Part shown: piece after piece, positions 16,166 through 24,275 of the stretch
Numbering within the stretch: position 1 is the first letter of the stretch
Layout: each line of letters begins with the position of its first letter
Made by a program: the position numbers and the translations under genes
Notes under the pieces: model-generated
Database searches by the model: none
What the model saw: the letters and a program-made list of their open reading frames with translations, nothing else
What the model was told of the DNA's origin: nothing
Origin: Microbacterium sp. AG238
Lineage (GTDB): Bacteria; Actinomycetota; Actinomycetes; Actinomycetales; Microbacteriaceae
Direction: 5' to 3'
NCBI RefSeq assembly: GCF_003610405.1
Contig: NZ_RAQC01000001.1
Span: 1,302,001-1,366,000, forward strand
DNA length: 64,000 nucleotides

Positions 16166-17026
16166 CTATGAGACGACGCCGATCGCGGCGGCCGGGCTGG
16201 GACCGGTCGCGACCGGACGGCCGCGGTCGCGAGACCACTGGCTCCACGATCCCGCGAACACCCGCGCACGGCCGTATCCGGCGACGGCGAAGGCGAGGGC
16301 GGTGTGAGCCGAGGCGATTCCCGAACTGCACGTGATGACGACATCCGTGTCGGGACCGATGCCCACTGTTGCGAGCGAGGCACGGATCTCGTCGGGGCTT
16401 CGCAGCAACCCGTCCGGAGCGATGTGGACGACCGTCGGCAGATTGAGCGCGCCCGGGATGTGCCCGCTGACCGGGTCGGCCCCGGCCGTCTGACCGCGGT
16501 AGTGCTGTGGCGCGCGGACGTCGAGCAGCACGCCTCGGGCCGGAGCGACGGCCGCCTCGTCGATACCGGCGAGACCGCCCCTCCCCTCCGGCAGCTCCAC
16601 ATCGCCGGCCGCCGCGGCGCGATCACTGCGCTCGAGACGTCGGCCCGATGCGACCCACGCCCGGAAACCTCCGTCGAGCACGCGGATGTCGAGGCCGTGA
16701 CGGCGCAGCAACCACCATGCACGGGCTGCCGCGACGCCGTCGTTGTCGTCGTAGGCGACGAGCCGGTCGCCCCCGGTGACACCCCAGCGTCGAGCCGCGA
16801 TCTCCAGGTCGGCGCGACCGGGCAGCGGATGCCGCCCCTGCTCGGGAACACCGGGGCGAGCGAGCTCGCGCTCCAGGTCGACGTAGACAGCGCCGGGCAG
16901 GTGCCCGCTCACGTAGTCGGGCCGCCCTTCGGCGCGGTCCAGCCGCCACCGGACATCCAGCAGCCGCACGGGAGCGTCCGCGGCGAGTTCGGCGGCGAGG
17001 TCGTCGACACTCACCAGGGGGGACAT
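16166..17026 (-). CDS. Thiosulfate / 3-mercaptopyruvate sulfurtransferase
   Basis: A 286-residue protein with two rhodanese domains. The N-terminal domain (~1-130; LLDVRWRLD, HLPGAVYVDL) lacks the active Cys. The C-terminal domain (~160-280) has the active loop TCSSGIAS near 235, the nucleophile being the Cys. CSSG at this loop fits cyanide- or thiol-directed sulfur transfer; assignment as thiosulfate or mercaptopyruvate enzyme cannot be settled by eye. It lies between the flavin reductase and metY within a run of sulfur genes. The ribosome site is poor. Confidence 0.92.
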   Translation of the reverse strand: MSPLVSVDDLAAELAADAPVRLLDVRWRLDRAEGRPDYVSGHLPGAVYVDLERELARPGVPEQGRHPLPGRADLEIAARRWGVTGGDRLVAYDDNDGVAAARAWWLLRRHGLDIRVLDGGFRAWVASGRRLERSDRAAAAGDVELPEGRGGLAGIDEAAVAPARGVLLDVRAPQHYRGQTAGADPVSGHIPGALNLPTVVHIAPDGLLRSPDEIRASLATVGIGPDTDVVITCSSGIASAHTALAFAVAGYGRARVFAGSWSQWSRDRGRPVATGPSPAAAIGVVS

Positions 17027-17083
17027 GACCCCATGCTCGCCACGACCGCCCCCGGCCCACCTCCCCCGGCGAAACAGTCAGAA

Positions 17084-17130
17084 ACACGAGAACACAGGGC
17101 GACACATGAGAACACAGGGCGACACACGAG
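17084..17130. repeat. 20-base tandem repeat upstream of metY
   Basis: Two adjacent 20-base units, 17084-17103 and 17104-17123, differ at one base (ACACGAG... versus ACATGAG...). The first seven bases of a third copy follow at 17124-17130. The array lies in the 182-base gap between the divergent sulfurtransferase and metY genes. It could be a repeated binding site; no matching regulator is adjacent. Confidence 0.8.
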
Positions 17131-17195
17131 GGCGGCCGACAGGCGCCGCGTGACTCCGCATGACGAGACGAAAGCGCCGCCTCGGTCGCCCGCCG

Positions 17196-17208
17196 TACTC
17201 TTCCCTCC
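17196..17208 (+). promoter_or_regulatory. Leaderless -10 of metY
   Basis: TACTCT (17196-17201) followed by seven bases and ATG 17209. No ribosome site is present. No good -35 is visible. Confidence 0.45.
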
Positions 17209-18546
17209 ATGTCCGCTCTGGAGAACAACCCCGAATCCCTCGCCTTCGCGACGCGTCAGTTGCACGCGGGGGCCCGCGGTTTCGACGCGTACGGCTCGCG
17301 CGCGACACCGATCTATCTGACCGCCGGGTTCGAGTTCGACGACATCGCCGACGGCGAGGGCCGCTTCGCCGACCCCGCCACGGGCTTCAGCTACACGCGC
17401 GTCGGCAACCCGACGGCGGCGGCGGCCGAGCGGCGCATCGCCGATCTCGAGGGTGGCGTCGGAGCGCTGCTGGTCGGCAGCGGCCAGGCGGCAACGACGA
17501 CGGCGCTGCTGACGATCCTGGAATCCGGCGATCACATCGTCGCCGCCTCCGCGATCTACGAAGGCACGCGCGAGCTGCTGCGCTCGGAGTTCGCACGGCT
17601 CGGGATCACGACGGACTTCGTCGACGACCCGCGCGACCCCGCCGCCTGGGAGTCGGCGATCGGCCCGCGCACCCGCGCCCTCGTGGCCGAGTCGATCGCC
17701 AACCCACGCGGCGGCGTGCTCGACATCCCCACCGTCGCCGAGGTCGCGCACCGCCACGGCATCCCGCTCGTGGTCGACTCGACCCTCGCGACCCCGTACC
17801 TGCTGCGTCCGCTCGAGCTGGGTGCCGACATCGTCATCCACTCCGCGTCGAAGTTCCTGTCGGGCCACGGCACCGGCCTCGGCGGCGTCATCATCGACGG
17901 CGGACGCTTCGCGTGGGATGCGGTACCAGGACGTTTCCGCCAGATCGCCTCCGAGACCGGACCCGACGGCCGCACGTTCGTCGAACGCTCGGGCGAGAGA
18001 GCCTTCCTCGACACGGCACGACGCGTCGCGATGCGCTTCGGTCCGTCACCGTCGCCCCTCAACGCGTTCCTGCTGCTACAGGGCATCGAGACCCTCTCGC
18101 TGCGCGTGGCTCGCCAATCGCAGACGGCGGCGGCGCTCGCTGCCTGGCTCGAGACACGCCCCGAGGTCGTCGGCGTCGACTACAGCGGACTCGCCTCGCA
18201 CCCCGACCACGACCTCGCCGCCCGCCTCCTCCCGGCCGGGCAGGGCGCCCTGTTCTCCTTCACCCTCGCGGGCGGGAGAGCAGCCGCGGAGGCATTCACC
18301 CGCAGCGTCCGGCTGTTCACCCCGATGACCCATCTCGGCGATGTGAGGTCGCTCGTGCTGCATCCCGCGACCACCACCCACGCCAGCCGCAGCGACGCCG
18401 ATCTCGAGCGGATCGGCGTCGGACCGGGGCTCCTGCGGCTCTCGGTCGGGCTGGAGGACACCGGCGACCTCATCGCCGACCTCGAGCGCGGGCTCATCGC
18501 GGCCGCGGCCGCGACCGCCGATGTGTCGGAGGCGGTGTCGGCGTGA
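17209..18546 (+). CDS. metY: O-acetylhomoserine sulfhydrylase (MetY)
   Basis: A 445-residue PLP enzyme of the Cys/Met metabolism family, at the length typical for O-acetyl-L-homoserine aminocarboxypropyltransferase. It makes homocysteine directly from O-acetylhomoserine and sulfide. LAFATRQLHAGA and PIYLTAGFEF at the N-terminus and TRVGNPTAAAAERRIA near 65 are conserved. The PLP lysine is in SASKFLSGHG (~residue 222), and HPATTTHAS near 385 is family-specific. The gene is probably leaderless. Its stop overlaps the next start as GTGA, coupling it to an FMN monooxygenase, so sulfide released from organosulfur compounds could feed straight into homocysteine. Confidence 0.95.
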   Translation: MSALENNPESLAFATRQLHAGARGFDAYGSRATPIYLTAGFEFDDIADGEGRFADPATGFSYTRVGNPTAAAAERRIADLEGGVGALLVGSGQAATTTALLTILESGDHIVAASAIYEGTRELLRSEFARLGITTDFVDDPRDPAAWESAIGPRTRALVAESIANPRGGVLDIPTVAEVAHRHGIPLVVDSTLATPYLLRPLELGADIVIHSASKFLSGHGTGLGGVIIDGGRFAWDAVPGRFRQIASETGPDGRTFVERSGERAFLDTARRVAMRFGPSPSPLNAFLLLQGIETLSLRVARQSQTAAALAAWLETRPEVVGVDYSGLASHPDHDLAARLLPAGQGALFSFTLAGGRAAAEAFTRSVRLFTPMTHLGDVRSLVLHPATTTHASRSDADLERIGVGPGLLRLSVGLEDTGDLIADLERGLIAAAAATADVSEAVSA

Positions 18547-19868
18547 CCCGCACGCAGCATTTCGGGTGGTTCCTCTCCCGAGGTTTCGGTCCCCACGGCT
18601 GGGCGCGGCCCTACCAGTGGTGGAACTGGCCGTGGCAGAAGCCCGACCTCTACCAGCACTCGGCGCGCGAGCTCGAGCAGGCGGGGTTCGACTTCGTCCT
18701 CATCGAAGACGCGCTCTCGGTCGGCATCACCCCCGAGACGCTCAATCTGCGGGTGCGCAAGGCCTACGGCGGGCCGAAGCACGACCCGTGGACACTCGCG
18801 CCGTACCTGTTCGCCGCGACGCAGCACCTCGGCGTGATCCCCACCGTCAATCCGGCCGCCTGGCCGCCGTACCTCGCGGCCCGTCAGTTCGCATCGCTGC
18901 AGCACCTCAGCGGCAGCCGGCTCGGACTCAACGTCGTCACCGACGTCGGCTCGGCGCACCACTTCGGCACCGAGCGCCTCGGTCACGATGCAGCGTACGA
19001 CCGCGCCCAGGAATGGCTCGACGCCCTGCGCCTGCTCTGGCACAGCTGGGACGACGACGCGCTGATCGCCGACCCCGACACGCAGATCTACGCCGACGGC
19101 TCGAAGATCCACGCCGTCCGGCACCGGGGCGAGTACTTCTCGTTCGACGGTCCGCTGAATGCCGAGCCGCTGCCCGCCGGTGATCCGATCGTGGCCTCGC
19201 CCGGCGGCTCCCCCCGGGGCATCGGCTTCGCCGGTGCGAACTCCGAGATCCAGCTCGCCCTGTCGAACCTCGATCCCGCGAGCATCCGCGCCTACCGCGC
19301 CCGGGTGCGCGAGGCGGCGCGCGCTGCGGGCCGGGATGCCGACGCCGTCAAGACCTTCTTCGTCTTCAAGCCGATCGTCGCGAGCTCGGCCGACGAGGCG
19401 GAGCGCATCGTCGAGGCGTCACGCCACCCGGACGAGGCGACCCTCGTCGAGGTCGCCGAGGCCTGGTCGAGCGACCTCGAGACCGACCTCACGACGCTCG
19501 ATCTCGACCGCCCGCTCGACCCCGCGATCTTCGGCGATCACGTCTCGAAAGGCACCATCCGGGGCCTGCTCGGCCGATACTCCGATTTCTCGGAGGCGCC
19601 GCTGCGCGACATCCTCGCCGGCAAGGCACGGCTCGGTCGCGTGACCGACGGCGCCGGAGGAACGGTGGGGACCGCGGAGGAGATCGCCGACGTCATCCAG
19701 GCGCTCGGCGACGACGCCGACAACGACGGTCTGATCTTCTCGGGAGACTTCCACCCCGTCACACTGCACCGAGCGCTCGACGAGCTCGTTCCGGTGCTCC
19801 GGCGGCGCGGCATCCTGCGCACCGAGCACACCGGTCAGGGCCTGCGTGCCGACCTCGACGCCTTCTGA
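18543..19868 (+). CDS. LLM-class FMNH2 monooxygenase (DszA/NtaA/SnaA type)
   Basis: A 441-residue TIM-barrel monooxygenase of the nitrilotriacetate/dibenzothiophene-sulfone group. WARPYQWWNWPWQKPDLY near residue 22, FDFVLIEDAL near 48, VIPTVNPAAWPPYLAARQ near 100, GSRLGLNVVTDVG near 120 and SPGGSPRGIGFAGANSEI near 220 are conserved family segments. Such enzymes use FMNH2 from a separate reductase to cleave C-S or C-N bonds. The GTG start overlaps the metY stop by four bases, so it likely works in organosulfur scavenging. The substrate is unknown. The flavin reductase at 15.6 kb may supply FMNH2. Confidence 0.92.
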   Translation: MTRTQHFGWFLSRGFGPHGWARPYQWWNWPWQKPDLYQHSARELEQAGFDFVLIEDALSVGITPETLNLRVRKAYGGPKHDPWTLAPYLFAATQHLGVIPTVNPAAWPPYLAARQFASLQHLSGSRLGLNVVTDVGSAHHFGTERLGHDAAYDRAQEWLDALRLLWHSWDDDALIADPDTQIYADGSKIHAVRHRGEYFSFDGPLNAEPLPAGDPIVASPGGSPRGIGFAGANSEIQLALSNLDPASIRAYRARVREAARAAGRDADAVKTFFVFKPIVASSADEAERIVEASRHPDEATLVEVAEAWSSDLETDLTTLDLDRPLDPAIFGDHVSKGTIRGLLGRYSDFSEAPLRDILAGKARLGRVTDGAGGTVGTAEEIADVIQALGDDADNDGLIFSGDFHPVTLHRALDELVPVLRRRGILRTEHTGQGLRADLDAF

Positions 19869-19879
19869 GACCCTGCCCC

Positions 19880-22366
19880 TCAGACGTGCGGGTGCGTCCG
19901 CTCGAGCTTGGCGCCCTCGACGTCGACATCGGGCAGGATGCGGTCGAGCCACCGGGGCAGCCACCACGCGCCGCGGCCGATGAGGTGCATGAGCGCCGGC
20001 ATCAGCAGCATGCGCACCACGAGCGCGTCGACCAGGATGCCGAAGGCCAGACCGAAGCCCATCGAGCGGATGATCGTCGCCTCGGCGAAGATGAAGCCGC
20101 CGAAGACGGACACCATGATCAGCGCCGCCGCCACGACGACCGAGCGGCCGGCGCGGAACCCCTGCATGACGGCGAGCCTCGCTTCGGAGCCGTGCACGAA
20201 CGCTTCACGCATGCCCGATGCGAGGAACAGCTGGTAGTCCATGGCGAGCCCGAACAGGATGCCCACGAGGATCACGGGGAGGAAGTTCAGGATCGGACCG
20301 GTCGTATGCAGACCGATGAGCTCGGCGCCCCACCCCCACTGGAACACCGCGACGACGGCGCCGTAGGTCGCGAACAGCGACAGGATGAAGCCGCCGGTGG
20401 CGATGAGCGGCACGACGAGCGACCGGAACACGACGATCATGATCACCAGCGAGAGCCCCACCACGACCGCGAGGTAGATCGGCAGGATGCCGACGAGACC
20501 CTCGGAGATGTCGATGTTGATGGCGGCCTGACCGGCGACACCGAGCGCGTACTCGCCGTCGACGGGCGGCAGTGAGCGCAGGTCGCGCACCAGGTCTTCG
20601 GTCGCGACGCTGCTCGGGCCTTCGGTGGGGATCACCTGGAACGCGGCGATGGCACCGCTGTCGGAGACGGCGATCGGGGCGACGGCGCTCACGTGCTCCC
20701 GGCCGGCGATCGCCTCGGCCACCGCGACCTGCGCCTGCAGACGCCCGGCGTCGTCGAGGCCTTCCGGGAGGCTCGCGGTCACCAGCAGCGGCGAGTTCGT
20801 GCCGGGACCGAAAGCGTCTTCGGTGAGCTGGAACGCACGCTGTCCGTACGACCCCTCCGGCTCGGATGCCCCATCGGGAAGGCCGACCCGCATCGACAGC
20901 GCCGGCACCGCCAGGACGAGCAGGAGCCCGACCGAGACGACGGCGGTCGTGACGGCGCGCCAGGTCGGCATGGCGCGCGTCGGCGTCGACACGGCGTCGG
21001 GCGCTCCGACACGGGTGCGCGCCCGGCGGCCGAGCACGCGCATCCCGAGCAGCCCGAGGAGCGCCGGAAGCAGCGTGATCGCGATCAGGACGGCGATGGC
21101 GACGCACACGGCCCCGGCCGTTCCCATGAGACCGAGGAACGGGATGCCGGTGATGTTGAGGGCGAGGAGGGCGACGACGACCGTCGAGCCGGCGAAGACC
21201 ACGGCGTTGCCGGCGGTGCCGCCGGCGAGGCCGATCGACTCGTGCAGGTCGATGCCGCGCAGCAGCTGCTTGCGGTGCCGATTGAGCACGAACAGCGCGT
21301 AGTCGATGCCGACCGCGAGCCCGAGCATCACGCCGAGCACGGGGGTCACCGACGCCATCTGCACGACTCCCGACAGCGAGAGCACCCCGAGCACGCCGAC
21401 CCCCACGCCGACGATGGCGGTGACCAGGGGAAGCGCGGCCGCGATCAGGCTTCCGAGCATGACGAGCAGGACGACGGCGGCGACGCCGACGCCGACGGCC
21501 TCGCCGACACCGAGGATCTTCGGCACGCCCTGCGAGATCTCGGTCGAGAAGCCCACCTCGACACCGTCGATCGGCTCGGCGGTGAAGTGCTCGACGACGG
21601 CGTCCTTCGCGTCCTGCGGCAGTTCGAGGCGCGGCAGGGTGAAGGCGACGTTGACCGTCGCGGTCGAGCCGTCGGGCGAGACCAGCGCGATCCCGTCGGC
21701 CAGGTCGAGCAGACGACCGCCGAGGTCGGCGGTCTCGGCCTGCGCCTCGAGCTCGGCGCGGCCCGAGTCGAGGGTCGCCTGTTGCCGTTCCAGCTCGGCG
21801 CGGCCGGCGTCGAGCTGTGCCTGCTGGGCATCGAGCGCGGCGAGCTGCTGAGTGGGGGCGCCGGCAGCCTCGAGCTGAGCCCGTGCGGCGTCGAGCTGGG
21901 CCTGCCCCGCCTCGAGCTGGGCCGTCCCCTGGTCGAGCTGCGCTTGTCCGGCGTCGAGCTGGTCACGCGCGGCCGACAGCTGCGCCCGGCCGTCGGCCAG
22001 CTGCTGAGCCTGTGTCGCCCGCTGTGCCTCCGCCTGGAACGGATCGTTGACGGTCGCGACGTCGGGCAGGTCGGTGGCCGAGGCGACGAGGTCGGAGATC
22101 GCCGCGCGCTGATCGTCGGTGAGCGCACCGTCCTCGGCGTGGAACACCACGGTTCCCGCGGCTCCGGCGAAGTCGGGCAGCTCGTCGGCGAGCTGGTCGG
22201 TGACCTTCGACGAGGCGGTGCCCGGGATGTCGAAGCTCGACGACAGCCCGCCGAATCCGAGTGCGAAGGCACCGCCGGCGATCCCCAGCACCGCGATCCA
22301 GGCGACGACGACGAGCCAGGCGCGGCGCGCGGCTCCCTTGCTCAGGCGGTACAGCAGCTCGGCCAT
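19880..22366 (-). CDS. MMPL-family (RND-type) transporter
   Basis: An 828-residue membrane transporter with twelve predicted helices in two repeats. Helix 1 lies near 15-37 (LVVVAWIAVLGIAGGAF). TPVLGVMLGLAVGIDYALFVLNRHR (~345-370, split at GLAV) and FLPVILVGILFGLAMDYQLFLASGMREAF (~705-733) are the conserved MMPL motifs with their intramembrane Asp/Tyr. The first extracytoplasmic loop carries an unusual coiled coil (~110-215) of repeated LDAGQAQL-type heptads. It probably exports lipids or hydrophobic drugs by proton antiport. It is downstream of a TetR gene with a perfect operator between them. ATG 22366 has AAGGAG. Confidence 0.93.
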   Translation of the reverse strand: MAELLYRLSKGAARRAWLVVVAWIAVLGIAGGAFALGFGGLSSSFDIPGTASSKVTDQLADELPDFAGAAGTVVFHAEDGALTDDQRAAISDLVASATDLPDVATVNDPFQAEAQRATQAQQLADGRAQLSAARDQLDAGQAQLDQGTAQLEAGQAQLDAARAQLEAAGAPTQQLAALDAQQAQLDAGRAELERQQATLDSGRAELEAQAETADLGGRLLDLADGIALVSPDGSTATVNVAFTLPRLELPQDAKDAVVEHFTAEPIDGVEVGFSTEISQGVPKILGVGEAVGVGVAAVVLLVMLGSLIAAALPLVTAIVGVGVGVLGVLSLSGVVQMASVTPVLGVMLGLAVGIDYALFVLNRHRKQLLRGIDLHESIGLAGGTAGNAVVFAGSTVVVALLALNITGIPFLGLMGTAGAVCVAIAVLIAITLLPALLGLLGMRVLGRRARTRVGAPDAVSTPTRAMPTWRAVTTAVVSVGLLLVLAVPALSMRVGLPDGASEPEGSYGQRAFQLTEDAFGPGTNSPLLVTASLPEGLDDAGRLQAQVAVAEAIAGREHVSAVAPIAVSDSGAIAAFQVIPTEGPSSVATEDLVRDLRSLPPVDGEYALGVAGQAAINIDISEGLVGILPIYLAVVVGLSLVIMIVVFRSLVVPLIATGGFILSLFATYGAVVAVFQWGWGAELIGLHTTGPILNFLPVILVGILFGLAMDYQLFLASGMREAFVHGSEARLAVMQGFRAGRSVVVAAALIMVSVFGGFIFAEATIIRSMGFGLAFGILVDALVVRMLLMPALMHLIGRGAWWLPRWLDRILPDVDVEGAKLERTHPHV

Positions 22367-22393
22367 CGGCGACTCCTTCGCGGTGCGGACGCC

Positions 22394-22418
22394 TTGACGA
22401 GACGCGACGTCTCGTCAA
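22394..22418. promoter_or_regulatory. TetR operator upstream of the MMPL gene
   Basis: A perfect inverted repeat: TTGACGAGAC (22394-22403), five-base spacer, GTCTCGTCAA (22409-22418). It fills the gap between the TetR stop and the MMPL start. TTGACG could also serve as a -35, so bound repressor would block the transporter promoter. Confidence 0.75.
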
Positions 22419-22420
22419 CC

Positions 22421-22975
22421 CTAACCCGGCACGAGGACGTGGACGATCGCTCGGATGCTGTCGGGCGTGGGAGCCGCGCCCAGGAGCGCCTGCATCATCA
22501 TCCACCCCGCCACCGCGTCGCCGATCTCGACCGCCGCGAGCGCGGGATCACCGTGAGCGACCACGCGCGCCCGAATGCCCCCGTCGGCGCTCAGGCGATC
22601 ACGCATGAGCTCGCCGATCGGCGGGTGCTCGGTGGCCGCTGCGACGAGCGATCGCAGCAGCAGGCGCCCCTGCGGGGCATCGAGCACCGTCCATACCCGC
22701 GACATCCACTCCGTGAGGTCGCCCCGCAGGTCGCCGGTGTCGCGCACCGCGAGCTGATGCCGGAAGATCATCCCCTCCAGCAGCGCCTCACTGAGGATGG
22801 CGGCGCGTGAGGGCCACCACCGATAGATCGTCTGCTTGCCCACGGCCGCGTGCCGGGCGATGGCCTCGATGGTGAGGTTCTGGTAGCCGCTCCGGGCGAT
22901 CAGCTCGGCCGCTGCCGTGAGCACCGCCAGACGAGCCTGCTCGCTGCGGCGCGGACCGGCGCGATGCTCCTCCAT
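22421..22975 (-). CDS. TetR/AcrR-family repressor
   Basis: A 184-residue TetR-family protein. The helix-turn-helix lies at residues ~12-58 (ARLAVLTAAAELIARSGY, IEAIARHAAVGKQTIYRWW). The C-terminal domain (~70-180) is the TetR_C-type ligand-binding helical domain, with WMSRVWTVLDAPQGRLLLRSLVAA near 90, split at VLD. It lies 54 bases upstream of the MMPL exporter with a 25-base inverted repeat in the gap and very likely represses it. The start ATG 22975 is six bases after TACGGT (22987-22982), indicating a leaderless message. It is divergent from the response-regulator gene. Confidence 0.9.
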   Translation of the reverse strand: MEEHRAGPRRSEQARLAVLTAAAELIARSGYQNLTIEAIARHAAVGKQTIYRWWPSRAAILSEALLEGMIFRHQLAVRDTGDLRGDLTEWMSRVWTVLDAPQGRLLLRSLVAAATEHPPIGELMRDRLSADGGIRARVVAHGDPALAAVEIGDAVAGWMMMQALLGAAPTPDSIRAIVHVLVPG

Positions 22976-22977
22976 CC

Positions 22978-23010
22978 CTCCACCGTAACGAGCCGGACGC
23001 TACGGTGGAG
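22978..23010. promoter_or_regulatory. Symmetric divergent leaderless promoters
   Basis: CTCCACCGTA (22978-22987) and TACGGTGGAG (23001-23010) form a perfect inverted repeat with a 13-base centre. Each arm holds TACGGT as the -10 of the adjacent gene: six bases before the TetR ATG on the minus strand, seven before the regulator ATG on the plus strand. Divergent expression of both genes would be mutually exclusive or co-regulated. Confidence 0.6.
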
Positions 23011-23013
23011 CCC

Positions 23014-23619
23014 ATGCTCGCCGTGCTCGTCCTGGCCGACCACGACCTGGTCCGTCGCGGCGTCGCCGACCTGATCGATGCGGCCACGGGCATGCAGGTC
23101 GTCGCCGAGGCGGCCACCGCCCGACAGGCCACCGCACGCGCCGAGGTGACACGACCGGATGTCGCAGTCCTCGGCTATCGACTCGCGGACGGCACCGGGG
23201 CAGACGCGTGTCGCGCACTCCGGGCGATGAATCCGCGCGTGAGGTGCATCGTCCTGAGCGCCGCCGACGACGATGAGGCCCGCAGCGCGAGCGCGTCGGC
23301 GGGGGCCTCGGCATTCCTCCTCGAAGACCTCGCGGCGAGTGAGCTCATCGACGCGGTGCGCCGCGTCGGCTCGGGGCACCCGCTGAGCGCGACCCTGCAC
23401 ACGGCGGCGGCGCCGGTGCCGCCCGGGGAGGCCCTTCCCCGCCGGCAGCGCGAGGTCTTGGCGCTGGTCGCGCGCGGGCTGTCGAATCGCGCGATCGCGG
23501 CCGAGCTCGGCGTCGCCGAGAAGACGGTCAAGAACCACCTGACCGGCATCATGCGCACGCTGGGTGTCACGAGCCGCACGCAGGCCGCGCTGCGCGCCAG
23601 GCACCCCGGACGCGAATGA
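23014..23619 (+). CDS. NarL/DosR-type response regulator with degenerate receiver
   Basis: A 201-residue LuxR-type regulator. Residues ~1-115 form a receiver-like domain and ~135-195 a GerE helix-turn-helix (PRRQREVLALVARGLSNRAIAAEL, split at ARG, then AEKTVKNHL and SRTQAA), close to DosR/DevR. The receiver is degenerate. The phosphoacceptor Asp expected in VLD is Gly (VAVLGYRLADGTG). The conserved Lys in the VKD motif is Glu (FLLEDL). The acidic pair near residue 8 is reduced to one Asp (LADHD). It therefore probably cannot be phosphorylated normally. No histidine kinase is nearby. A leaderless -10 lies 7 bases upstream of ATG 23014. It converges with DoxX, which has a DosR-like box. Confidence 0.88.
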   Translation: MLAVLVLADHDLVRRGVADLIDAATGMQVVAEAATARQATARAEVTRPDVAVLGYRLADGTGADACRALRAMNPRVRCIVLSAADDDEARSASASAGASAFLLEDLAASELIDAVRRVGSGHPLSATLHTAAAPVPPGEALPRRQREVLALVARGLSNRAIAAELGVAEKTVKNHLTGIMRTLGVTSRTQAALRARHPGRE

Positions 23620-23620
23620 A

Positions 23621-23655
23621 CGAAGGCACGGACCCGGGTGGGGTCCGTGCCTTCG
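23621..23655. terminator. Bidirectional terminator hairpin
   Basis: A perfect 15-base stem (23621-23635 with 23641-23655) with a five-base loop lies two bases after the regulator stop. It also ends the convergent DoxX transcript. Poor T runs on either side, as usual in high-GC genomes. Confidence 0.75.
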
Positions 23656-23671
23656 CTGGGGCGACTCGATG

Positions 23672-24262
23672 TCAGACGAGCCACCGGAAGCGCTGCACGA
23701 GAGGCAGCTTCTTCCACATGGCGCCGAGGCCCCAGGTGTCGCCGGCGTGGAGCACGGCGATCACGATCAGCGCGAGCGCGTAGACGATGTGGTAGTCGAC
23801 GAGGGGGTTGGTGGATGCGGCACCCCAGGCGAACGGCCACTCGGCGAGATACATCAGGAGCATGACGAGGCTTCCGGCGACCGCGGCGACGCGGAGTCCG
23901 ATCCCGGACATCACCGCGACACCGATGGCGAGCATGCCGCCCATGAACAGGACGTCGGCGAGCGGGCTCGCCATGCCCTGGAACCACGGCTGGAGCGGGC
24001 CGGTGACGGCGGGGCTGTTGAGGAAGCCCTGCGCCGGCGTGCCGCCGTTGATCCACGCCCGCTCGAACGGCGTCGAGAAACCGAGGCCGAGCAGCTTGTC
24101 GAGGAACGCCCAGAGGAAGATGAAGCCGGTCGCATAGCGCAGCGCAGCGAGGGTGCGGCGTCCGGTGAGCGAGGTCACGATCTCGTCCTGGCGGGCGATC
24201 GCCTGGGTGCGGGTCCGAGCCTCCGTACGGGGAATGGCTGCGTGGACCGCGTGCGTGGTCAT
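23672..24262 (-). CDS. DoxX-family membrane protein
   Basis: A 196-residue inner-membrane protein with four helices and a polar N-terminus of ~35 residues. GFIFLWAFLDKLLGLGFSTP near 48 and LFMGGMLAIGVAVMSGIGLRVAAVAG near 105 (split at VAV) are typical of DoxX/DoxD-like proteins, linked to thiosulfate:quinone redox or to redox stress. ATG 24262 has a strong GGAGACAGAA site. The promoter region contains a perfect GntR/FadR-like palindrome and a DosR-like box, so expression is probably controlled by redox or oxygen. It is convergent with the pseudo-receiver regulator. Confidence 0.85.
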   Translation of the reverse strand: MTTHAVHAAIPRTEARTRTQAIARQDEIVTSLTGRRTLAALRYATGFIFLWAFLDKLLGLGFSTPFERAWINGGTPAQGFLNSPAVTGPLQPWFQGMASPLADVLFMGGMLAIGVAVMSGIGLRVAAVAGSLVMLLMYLAEWPFAWGAASTNPLVDYHIVYALALIVIAVLHAGDTWGLGAMWKKLPLVQRFRWLV

Positions 24263-24275
24263 TTCTGTCTCCTTC

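Noticed and set aside
17084..17130. Possible CRISPR array
   Set aside because: Only 2.4 contiguous copies of 20 bases without spacers, and no cas genes in the window.
20693..22810. Very long open frame (705 residues) on the plus strand
   Set aside because: It lies antisense to the MMPL and TetR genes. Composition is His/Arg/Asp-rich shadow of a high-GC coding strand, with no domain. The minus-strand genes have clear families.
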